Shown here piece by piece: positions 61,201 through 64,000 of a stretch of 64,000 bases of DNA. The DNA comes from Apostichopus japonicus (Eukaryota; Echinodermata; Holothuroidea; Aspidochirotida; Stichopodidae). The translations under genes were made by a program, and so were the position numbers. The notes below the pieces were generated by a model. That model made no database searches. It was given only the letters and a program-made list of their open reading frames with translations, and was not told where the DNA came from. The stretch covers positions 12,735,501-12,799,500 of the forward strand of contig NC_092568.1 of NCBI RefSeq assembly GCF_037975245.1, given 5' to 3'. Position 1 is the first letter of the stretch; each line of letters opens with the position of its first letter.

Positions 61201-62205
61201 ATGATTGTTTCTTTCAACACTTTCCCTGCGTCTCTTAAATGACAGGTAGAAATTAGCATGCATGTTAGATAGTGTCAGCTTCATCTGGCAAAATATTTCT
61301 TGATCCAGGGAAAAATGTGAATCCTCTTATGAAATGAAATGGTGAACCTTAGGTGATAATGATCACAGTCTGACCAAGTGCTTTAATCTTTCAGGGTTAA
61401 TGGTAAAGTGTGGAAAGAATAAAATAATTTGGAGAACATTTTTTTTATTCTTGACAACTTAATTTCTCAAGATATTAGATTTCATTTATAAAGTAAAATA
61501 TGTATATGGTTGAATGGATAACAGTATGATAATAACCAGATAAACAGCCAGCAAGTATGGAATAAAAAATGTTATAATATCACTTCCTTCTGTATCTTTC
61601 CAGGTGATCATGTCTGCACATTACCTGGATAACTAAGACAAACCTTTGTGATGGTTTACCTACATTTTCATACAGGTTACATCCTTATACAGTAGTACCT
61701 GCTGGTCAGGTTAAAGTTTCTTTCAGAATCACTGAAAGGTGCTCCACAATTGATGTATTTGTCGACAATAATAACTACCAAAAACATGTACTTCACTTTA
61801 GAATTCAGTTTTTGAAGTCATTACTTCAACACCTCATATTTCCTTTGTCCTTTCAAAAGCATTCCTTTGTTCCACAAGTTTAATCATCTGAGATATCCTT
61901 TCACATTGATTTGGGTAAACGTTTGCTATTAATAGAGGTAAACAATGACAAGTGGGAAGAAGTCGGAGTGACGATCACATTCATGTAGTAACTTGTCTTT
62001 CTTTCTTCGTTCTTTTCAATCGTTTCCTCCAGTAAATCCAACAAGCAGAATGCAGAGGGTCTGACAGTAGCGGAATTAGTAGAATTTTTGAATGAGAAGC
62101 AAAGAGATCCGAGATTAAATGAAATACTCTTCCCCTTCTACACCAGAGCACGGGTGTTGCAGATTATACAGAGATACGAACAAGATGAAGATCTGGTGGC
62201 AAAGG
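7237..62205 (+). CDS. PLCB4: Phospholipase C-beta gene (PLCB4/norpA-like), partial, multi-exon span
   Basis: This span covers the exons of one PLC-beta gene that lie in the window. The family hydrolyses PIP2 to IP3 and diacylglycerol downstream of Gq-coupled receptors at the plasma membrane. Spliced order is 7237-7296, optional cassettes, 34719-34865, 37434-37513, 39983-40124, 47696-47796, 62033-62205. Every junction keeps frame, and the joined protein runs collinear with recalled human PLCB4 from the PH domain through the EF hands. Diagnostic stretches are [36 protein letters not shown] and [23 protein letters not shown]4-type residues (VCSG, FPFY, HWMK) favour PLCB4/norpA over the PLCB1-3 group. 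The initiator exon and the X, Y, C2 and C-terminal exons are outside the window, so no catalytic residue is visible. Paralogue naming rests on recalled sequence, not a search. Confidence 0.93.
7297..11159 (+). other. Intron before the first cassette exon
   Basis: AT-rich intron with a CT microsatellite near 8290 and a C-run near 10660. One possible 14-codon micro-exon at 8076-8117 is discussed as a finding. No other exon was supported. Confidence 0.5.
11160..11267 (+). CDS. PLCB4: PLC-beta cassette exon 1 (candidate alternative exon)
   Basis: A 108-nt phase 0-0 segment between TTTGTAG and GTAAGAC. It has no in-frame stop and encodes 36 residues starting TEEHHRHKG and continuing [19 protein letters not shown], then ESVSSE. 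It is very basic and serine-rich, with a PKA-type RRAS motif. It is clearly related to the segment at 16021-16125 (shared RPK-RRAS-RHLR-GRQ) and more distantly to those at 13536 and 21802. It lies in the interval between the exons ending GIVTK and starting DYQF, where recalled PLCB4 has no insert. Conservation among copies and intact splice sites argue for a real exon. Transcript support is not available here. Confidence 0.7.
11268..13535 (+). other. Intron between cassettes 1 and 2
   Basis: AT-rich, with C-rich runs near 11770-11810 and a C11-type tract near 12363. The spacing of about 2.3 kb to the next cassette resembles the spacing between cassettes 2 and 3. No other feature was supported. 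Confidence 0.5.
13536..13643 (+). CDS. PLCB4: PLC-beta cassette exon 2 (candidate alternative exon)
   Basis: A 108-nt phase 0-0 segment between TTCATAG and GTAAGGA, 36 codons with no stop. The peptide begins [20 protein letters not shown] and goes on [16 protein letters not shown]. It shares with cassettes 1 and 3 the order basic block, Ser/Thr run, RHLR, GRQ, acidic-Ser-Val, Glu end. The RRAS of its siblings is replaced by WRTTSS, which still places Ser/Thr after Arg. It is more diverged than cassettes 1 and 3 are from each other, so these copies are not a recent sequence artefact. Confidence 0.66.
13644..16020 (+). other. Intron between cassettes 2 and 3
   Basis: AT-rich intron, with a short TATATA/TGTGTG tract near 13921-13960. 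No gene or repeat array was recognised. Confidence 0.5.
16021..16125 (+). CDS. PLCB4: PLC-beta cassette exon 3 (candidate alternative exon)
   Basis: A 105-nt phase 0-0 segment between TTTGTAG and GTAAGAG, 35 codons with no stop. It starts [20 protein letters not shown] and continues [15 protein letters not shown]. Over its central part it is strongly similar to cassette 1 in DNA and protein, and both have RRAS followed by Ser/Thr and RHLR. The final Glu codon followed by GTAAG is common to all four cassettes. Likely origin is tandem exon duplication. Whether the cassettes are mutually exclusive or combinable cannot be told from DNA. Confidence 0.7.
16126..18389 (+). other. Intron 5' of the hAT element
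   Basis: AT-rich intron with a short GA tract near 16600, a TTTA run near 16818 and a C-run near 17375. No exon was supported. Confidence 0.5.
18390..19815. mobile_element. hAT-type non-autonomous DNA transposon, 1.41 kb, with target duplications
   Basis: The element proper is 18398-19807. Its ends are inverted repeats: the left end starts CAGGCCTCGACAAA and the right end is its reverse complement (TTTGTCGAGGCCTG). Subterminal CGCCA/TGGCG words recur near both ends. It is flanked by a perfect 8-bp direct repeat GAGAGAAT at 18390-18397 and 19808-19815. An 8-bp duplication with CAGG-type ends is the hallmark of the hAT superfamily. No intact transposase is present. A short coding-like minus-strand stretch at 19153-19251 ([20 protein letters not shown]) may be a relic. 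Confidence 0.9.
19816..21801 (+). other. Intron between the hAT element and cassette 4
   Basis: AT-rich intron. Its last 170 bases include a very T-rich tract (about 21600-21745) that could serve as a polypyrimidine tract for cassette 4. No other feature was recognised. Confidence 0.5.
21802..21879 (+). CDS. PLCB4: PLC-beta cassette exon 4 (candidate, most diverged)
   Basis: A 78-nt phase 0-0 segment between ATTAGAG and GTAAGAG. It encodes 26 residues beginning [19 protein letters not shown] and ending RLDSVSE. It keeps the family pattern of a basic Arg/Ser stretch, then R-x-(D/E)-(S/T)-(V/I), then a terminal Glu before GTAAG. It lacks the RHLR motif and is shorter, so homology is weaker. 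The acceptor is ambiguous, since AG dinucleotides occur at 21798-21799 and 21800-21801; only the second gives phase 0. It could be a decayed copy. Confidence 0.5.
21880..27819 (+). other. Long intron, first part
   Basis: AT-rich intron with a G-run near 22207, a T22-type tract near 23911 and a G-run near 25387. Short open frames here match no family I recognise and several merely cross homopolymers. No further cassette exon of the 11160 family was found. Confidence 0.5.
27820..28740. repeat. Diverged satellite with GTGGTCAAGATGAACATG words
   Basis: Irregular repeats of about 60-110 bp. Recurring words are GTGGTCAAGATGAACATG, GTAGACTAGTG, GGTTATAATGTAGTCA and ATATGTGTGAATTCTTCA. Spacing is uneven and copies carry many substitutions and indels, so this is an old array. 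The central part (about 28080-28460) repeats most clearly. It is non-coding. Confidence 0.8.
28741..30710 (+). other. Intron between two satellite arrays
   Basis: AT-rich sequence with a CAG/TAG-type trinucleotide tract near 29995-30030. No exon or transposon end was recognised. Confidence 0.5.
30711..32225. repeat. 54-bp tandem array, about 28 copies
   Basis: The 54-bp unit includes ATGTTAACATACTGCATTCT, TGGGGACAATTTCCATGA and CGTACGATCCAGGCTT. Each unit holds the palindrome GTTAAC and a TGACGTA word resembling a CREB half-site. Because 54 is divisible by three and the unit lacks stops in some frames, long frames open by chance on both strands (for example 31442-32200 minus and 30871-31530 plus). 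These are not considered genes. A few units vary by 1-5 bp. Confidence 0.95.
32226..34718 (+). other. End of the long PH-domain intron
   Basis: AT-rich intron ending in a T-rich tract and GCTCATAG before the exon at 34719. No gene was seen. Confidence 0.5.
34719..34865 (+). CDS. PLCB4: PLC-beta exon, C-terminal PH domain
   Basis: A 147-nt exon, phase 0 at both ends, between GCTCATAG and GTGAGG. It encodes 49 residues starting [20 protein letters not shown], then [20 protein letters not shown] and VATSPEVAE. This aligns with recalled PLCB4 DLEGRIVCVCSGTDLVNIS and YMVAENPEVTK, the last PH strands and start of the PH C-terminal helix. Splicing directly from the exon at 7237 gives GIVTK-DYQF, matching the PLCB4 order without an insert. 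The cassettes are therefore optional additions at this junction. Confidence 0.95.
34866..35970 (+). other. PLC-beta intron, part 5' of the hairpin
   Basis: AT-rich intron. Short open frames here have no recognisable domain. Confidence 0.5.
35971..36066. repeat. Long imperfect hairpin (possible palindromic repeat family)
   Basis: Two arms of about 40 bp are near-perfect inverted copies. The left arm reads AAGTAAGAGGGCCTGACG then TTTTGATCCTAGCAGGATCT. The right arm is AGATCCTGCTAGGATCGAAA then CTTCAGGCCCTCTTACTCTT. About 12 bases separate them (CGTCAGAGGCTA). The arms themselves contain the palindrome ATCCTAGCAGGAT. It may be a small foldback element or repeat family. No target duplication was identified. 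Confidence 0.85.
36067..37433 (+). other. PLC-beta intron, part 3' of the hairpin
   Basis: AT-rich intron with a purine-rich G/A tract near 37065-37125 and a C/T-rich tract near 37208-37262. It ends with TTCTATTTCCGCAG before the exon at 37434. Confidence 0.5.
37434..37513 (+). CDS. PLCB4: PLC-beta exon, PH to EF-hand linker
   Basis: An 80-nt exon, phase 0 in and phase 2 out, between TTTCCGCAG and GTAAGTG. It encodes [20 protein letters not shown] then MTCLMK, with the next codon (CA-T, His) completed by the following exon. It aligns with recalled PLCB4 [27 protein letters not shown]. This is the C-terminal PH helix and the linker into the first EF hand. NNVxPMTCLxKHWMK is characteristic of PLCB4/norpA rather than PLCB1-3. 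Confidence 0.96.
37514..39982 (+). other. PLC-beta intron with a diverged repeat
   Basis: AT-rich intron. From about 39050 to 39560 there are loosely repeated words (AATTGATCA, AACAATTTG, GCAACAAAATGAT) that suggest an old decayed tandem repeat of roughly 100 bp. The intron ends in TTTTTCTTTCCAG. Confidence 0.5.
39983..40124 (+). CDS. PLCB4: PLC-beta exon, EF-hand 1
   Basis: A 142-nt exon, entering in phase 2 and leaving in phase 0, between TTTCCAG and GTGTGT. With the preceding CA it encodes [40 protein letters not shown] and QLQLPSGK. This matches recalled PLCB4 [28 protein letters not shown] and KELGLPSGK, the first EF-hand lobe. As usual in PLC-beta, this EF hand does not look like a canonical calcium loop. 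The insert-like AS in GKASKQ is one codon-scale difference from PLCB4. Confidence 0.96.
40125..47695 (+). other. 7.6 kb PLC-beta intron
   Basis: AT-rich intron. It contains poly-A rich and CAGTAAAA repeats near 43400-43490, a G-rich tract near 45170-45215 and a G-run near 46458. An unassigned open frame at 41259-41519 is described separately. It ends with TTCTTTTATCTCACAG at 47695. Confidence 0.5.
41259..41519 (+). other. Unassigned 86-codon open frame in an intron
   Basis: The frame begins [20 protein letters not shown] and includes [20 protein letters not shown] and [17 protein letters not shown]. The charged, aromatic middle part looks more protein-like than other frames here, but I do not recognise a family. 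The last part (GDGGGVLGS) crosses a G-run and is probably not coding. It could be a relic exon, a retrocopy fragment or chance. Confidence 0.2.
47696..47796 (+). CDS. PLCB4: PLC-beta exon, EF-hand 2
   Basis: A 101-nt exon, phase 0 in and phase 2 out, between TATCTCACAG and GTAAGTAAT. It encodes [20 protein letters not shown] then [13 protein letters not shown], plus AT of the next codon. It aligns with recalled PLCB4 NDEIEPAAFTYEKFYELTQK ICPRTDIEDLFKK in the EF-hand region. The exon end is unusual: its last 56 nt plus the splice donor are repeated twice more directly downstream. The first donor is chosen because AT-T (Ile) into the exon at 62033 restores the family alignment, and reading on meets TAA at once. 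Confidence 0.95.
47741..47945 (+). repeat. Triplicated exon end with 5' splice site
   Basis: Three tandem copies: 47741-47807 (67 bp), 47808-47876 (69 bp) and 47877-47945 (69 bp). Each holds the last 56 nt of the EF-hand exon, the donor and about 11 nt of intron. Copy 2 has a 2-bp CA insertion and an intact donor CTGTAAGTAAT. In copy 3 the donor GT is changed to GG (ATGGAAGTAAT). Downstream of copy 1 the coding frame reads TAA immediately, so use of the second donor would truncate the protein. Confidence 0.95.
47946..49849 (+). other. PLC-beta intron 5' of the composite transposon
   Basis: AT-rich intron with a C-run near 48341. No exon was recognised. Confidence 0.5.
50316..50341. repeat. 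Subterminal foldback in the composite transposon
   Basis: The sequence GGTTCCTTGCTTTAGC followed by AAAAGGAACC can fold on itself. A GGTTCCTTGCTTGGGG copy lies inverted near the other end of the element (about 59049-59064). Confidence 0.7.
50357..50384. repeat. GT microsatellite (left)
   Basis: A run of GT dinucleotides directly after GGTTGGC, matched by a second GT-rich tract at 55258-55295. The two may be the broken halves of one original tract around a 4.9 kb insertion. Confidence 0.85.
50403..50766. repeat. Cluster of GGGGAC/GTCCCC words, left side
   Basis: GGGGAC occurs near 50404. The palindrome CGGGGACGTCCCCG lies near 50454. GTCCCCA follows near 50542, 50619, 50687 and 50754. A mirrored cluster with many GTCCCCA words occupies 54796-55235. 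Clustered short motifs inside both ends are typical of transposase-binding subterminal repeats; the role here is inferred. Confidence 0.6.
50916..53021 (+). pseudogene. Myb/SANT-like transposon-associated gene, probably frameshifted
   Basis: Three candidate exons on the + strand: 50916-50955 (ATG, begins [13 protein letters not shown], donor GTGAGT), 52403-52578 (acceptor TTTCCACAG, donor GTAATA) and 52810-53021 (acceptor CTTTCAG, stop TAG). Exon 2 opens with [20 protein letters not shown], then hits TAG in that frame; a second frame, [14 protein letters not shown] to PPSMKK, runs on and joins exon 3 in phase. Exon 3 encodes [20 protein letters not shown], then an [11 protein letters not shown] and [19 protein letters not shown] segment. 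That W/F pattern resembles the C-terminal Myb/SANT-like domain of many invertebrate and fish transposon-related proteins. The frame break in exon 2 suggests decay, or an unseen splice. Confidence 0.5.
53031..54122. repeat. 193-bp tandem array, about 5.6 copies
   Basis: The word ACAAATGCCACAG recurs at 53131, 53324, 53516, 53709, 53902 and 54095, giving a period of 192-193 bp. Copies are nearly identical, so the array is young. It starts only a few bases after the stop codon of the Myb/SANT-like exon, so it duplicates what would be its 3' UTR. Each unit carries a strong splice-acceptor-like GACTGTCTTTTCAG (one copy lacks the AG) . Confidence 0.95.
54890..55062. repeat. 24-bp minisatellite
   Basis: The unit GTCCCCAGTTAGGTGACACACCAA repeats about seven times; the first copies are diverged (GTCCCCAATTTGTTGACACA). 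The period is divisible by three, which produces minus-strand frames of GVSPNWGL repeats that are not considered genes. Each unit carries the GTCCCCA word found throughout this part of the transposon. Confidence 0.95.
55258..55295. repeat. GT-rich microsatellite (right)
   Basis: An interrupted GT tract (GTGTGTGTGTGCGTGTG, then TCTGTGTGTGC) followed by GACACTTTCTTGGGTACGCT. It pairs in context with the tract at 50357. Confidence 0.85.
55413..58800. repeat. Satellite with 400-bp period, dense in AGGTCA direct repeats
   Basis: The word AGGTCACCAAAGGTCA starts at 55413, 55561, 56220, 56515, 56915, 57315, 57715 and 58115, with a one-base variant at 58515. From 56515 the spacing is exactly 400 bp; earlier copies are rearranged. 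Each full unit also holds TGACCCTTGACCT, CAATTTGACC and TGACCTTTGGTGACCT in one run (near 55680, 56634, 57034, 57434, 57834, 58234). The 400-bp units are highly similar, so recent homogenisation is likely. No reading frame is present. Confidence 0.95.
59151..62032 (+). other. PLC-beta intron 3' of the composite transposon
   Basis: AT-rich intron with a GTT microsatellite near 59229. The open frame at 60538-60795 has no recognisable domain. It ends in a long pyrimidine tract (TTTCTTTCTTCGTTCTTTTC) and CTCCAG before the exon at 62033. Confidence 0.5.
62033..62205 (+). CDS. PLCB4: PLC-beta exon, EF-hands 3-4
   Basis: A 173-nt exon, entering in phase 2 and leaving in phase 1, between TTTCCTCCAG and GTAAGC. 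With the preceding AT it encodes [40 protein letters not shown] and [18 protein letters not shown], plus G of the next codon. [27 protein letters not shown] is nearly invariant in the PLCB4/norpA group and identifies the gene on its own. The donor is set one base after AAG because the family has KG at this point. The next exon, leading into the catalytic X domain, lies beyond the window. Confidence 0.97.
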
Positions 62206-63038
62206 GTAAGCTTTTCAAATTTGTTGTGTTTAGAAAAAGTGTCTGAAAAATGGTTGCAATGTAAACTAAACTTTGATGCATTTATTTCCTCATGTCTGAA
62301 GAGTAGAATTTCAGTTAGCATTACAAAAATAGGATGAACTTCTAGTTAAAAAAATATCAACTGACATTAGAGACCTGTGCTTATCCATACTGTATACCAT
62401 TTGTCTCAAAGTTAAACCTGTCACAAAATTGACATGGTTGTCCGTATGATAATTTATGACAATGCAATATGCCTAACAGTTATGCAGTCCCAATATTTCG
62501 ATGGTAGGTTAGGCCTACAATAATTGCATGCTTAATATCATATTACTGCCTCAAGCCAAGGACTTTTTCTGCTATATCTAATATAATGATAATAAAGGGC
62601 ATTGTTTAAGACTTAAGCCTTCAAGACACATCTAACAAGCGACATACTGAGATTCTGTAGCATAGCTGCTCTAGCTTTTACTCAGTCGTGAAGCTGCCAT
62701 AGCTTGTGTACATATTCACACATCCATATCATTGTCCAGCATACTATCAGTATACAGCATACCTATAAAGCTGAACATATAACTTAAAGGAGAATTAGTT
62801 TGCATGTATTGTTTTCTTAACTACCAACCTAGAAAGTCTTTTTAGTGGTTATCCACAAAAGTCCCTCTTACTCAGAACCAATGAGAGGTATCACATTGCT
62901 TGAATATGTTAAGCTGATATATTTGTCCACAGTTTCAAAATCCATATTCATTAAATAGATGAGTGTCAAATGTCCTGCAAAAACAAATTGCATGTGTTAT
63001 TCCTTGACATGCTCAGATTTATAATTTCATGCTCTAAA
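62206..63038 (+). other. PLC-beta intron start, no feature seen
   Basis: AT-rich intron following the EF-hand exon. No exon or repeat was recognised. Confidence 0.5.
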
Positions 63039-63198
63039 CTTTACCTTATCACATGTGCAATTTAACATTATCACGTGTGCGACTTTACCTTATCACATGT
63101 GCAACTTTACCTTATCACATGTGTGACTTTACCTTATCACATGTGCAACTTTACCTTATCACATGTGTGACTTTACCTTATCACATGTACAACTTTAT
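63039..63198. repeat. 22-bp minisatellite, left block
   Basis: The unit CTTATCACATGTGCAACTTTAC repeats about seven times with small changes (CACGTG, TGTGACT). It is interrupted by a SINE-like insertion and resumes at 63438. CACATGTG/CACGTGTG words look like E-boxes, but function is not implied. Confidence 0.9.
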
Positions 63199-63203
63199 GT
63201 TCA

Positions 63204-63437
63204 GGGAGTGTTTAATAGCTCAGTGGTTAAAGCCGGAGCCTTTCAATCATAAGGTCCCGAGTTTGAGTCACTCCAAGATTAATGTATGTCGTCCAGTTTA
63301 CAGAGTTGTTGACAATTCATAATCATGGACATTAAAATTTGAATCTCAGAGACTGACTTCAGTCAGCTTGCGGCTTTGATAAGCCAATGATGGCTTCATC
63401 GCGAGTTCCTGCTTGCAGGAGGATCTAAAATAAATAC
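63204..63437 (+). mobile_element. Probable tRNA-derived SINE
   Basis: The first 71 nt resemble a tRNA: GGAGTG at 63205-63210 can pair with CACTCC at 63269-63274. TAGCTCAGTGGTTAAAGCC matches a Pol III A box and the D arm. GGTCCCGAGTTTGAGTC resembles a degraded B box. About 150 nt of unrelated body follow, containing GCTTTGATAAGCC and CCTGCTTGCAGG stems, then an A-rich end (CTAAAATAAATACAT). The T arm pairs poorly, so this is not a functional tRNA gene. It lies within the 22-bp array, which dates the insertion after the array. Confidence 0.65.
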
Positions 63438-63612
63438 ATCTTATCACGTGTGCAACTTTACCTTATCACATGCTAAACTTCCACCTTGCTCAAGCAAGCA
63501 GTTTATCTTGTCACATGTTCAATGTTCCTTATCAAAAGCTCAACATTATCTTTGCCACATGTTCAACTTAACCCTATCACATGCTAAAATCTTACCTCAT
63601 CACTTGCTCAGT
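63438..63612. repeat. 22-bp minisatellite, right block (diverged)
   Basis: It resumes with CTTATCACGTGTGCAACTTT and continues as drifting copies (TATCACATGCTAAACTT, TTGTCACATGTTCAATG, CTATCACATGCTAAAAT). It is more diverged than the left block. Confidence 0.8.
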
Positions 63613-64000
63613 TTAAGTCTGTCATTAAAACACCACACTTGAAAGAATCCTTTCTCATTCTTTGTTATCGATCATTTGGGAAATTCATATGTAACTTGAA
63701 CATTCTTGTTTTAATATTGTCCAACATTACATAAACTTCCCCTGAGGGTATGATTTGCTCCAGATATTGTAGAAATACATAAATAGTGTTGACAGTATAA
63801 CATCACTCTTGCCATTTTTCAGGTTTTAGCATATTTGAAGGGTTATATTTATTTACTCTTTTATTCTTCAAAATTGGATAATTATTCTTCCTAGACAGAT
63901 GTCTATAACAAACTTGCATCTTCTTATGTTAAGGAATAACAAATTTTGACGAATTATCAATCATTGATAATCTTAAGAAAGCAATTATGTATTAGTATTT

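Noticed and set aside
63204-63274. Functional tRNA gene
   Set aside because: The A-box region and acceptor pairing are good, but the T arm and B box are degraded, no clear 7-nt anticodon loop forms, and a SINE-like body follows.

Overview
The window is AT-rich, repeat-rich nuclear DNA from an animal: short exons with consensus GT/AG splice sites separated by kilobase-scale introns, many tandem arrays, DNA transposons and a probable tRNA-derived SINE. No bacterial, organellar or viral gene was recognised. The transposon and satellite style suggests a marine invertebrate, possibly a deuterostome such as an echinoderm, but this is inference and the species cannot be fixed from the sequence.

One host gene dominates, on the + strand: the 5' part of a phospholipase C-beta gene, closest by recalled family sequence to vertebrate PLCB4 and Drosophila norpA. 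Six exons that look constitutive (7237-7296, 34719-34865, 37434-37513, 39983-40124, 47696-47796, 62033-62205) join in frame and encode the second part of the PH domain and the EF-hand region, stopping just before the catalytic X domain. The first exon(s) with the start codon and all catalytic, C2 and coiled-coil exons lie outside the window.

Between the first two of these exons is a 27.4 kb interval. It holds four related, previously unassigned in-frame exon candidates (11160-11267, 13536-13643, 16021-16125, 21802-21879). All are phase 0-0 with lengths divisible by three, all end in a Glu codon followed by GTAAG, and they encode basic, Ser-rich peptides with conserved RRAS-like and RQ(E/D)(S/T) motifs. 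They look like a tandemly duplicated alternative-exon cluster that would insert variable basic loops into the PLC-beta PH domain. This is the most interesting signal in the window.

The introns carry: a 49-bp array (2181-3277); a 1.41 kb hAT-type element with a perfect 8-bp target duplication (18398-19807); a diverged satellite (about 27820-28740); a 54-bp array open in both strands (30711-32225); a long hairpin (35971-36066); a triplicated exon end with its 5' splice site (47741-47945); a 9.3 kb composite transposon with 8-bp target duplications (49858-59142); and a SINE-like insertion splitting a 22-bp minisatellite (63039-63612). The 9.3 kb element contains a decayed Myb/SANT-like gene, a 193-bp array, a 24-bp array and a 400-bp satellite packed with direct repeats of the nuclear-receptor half-site AGGTCA.
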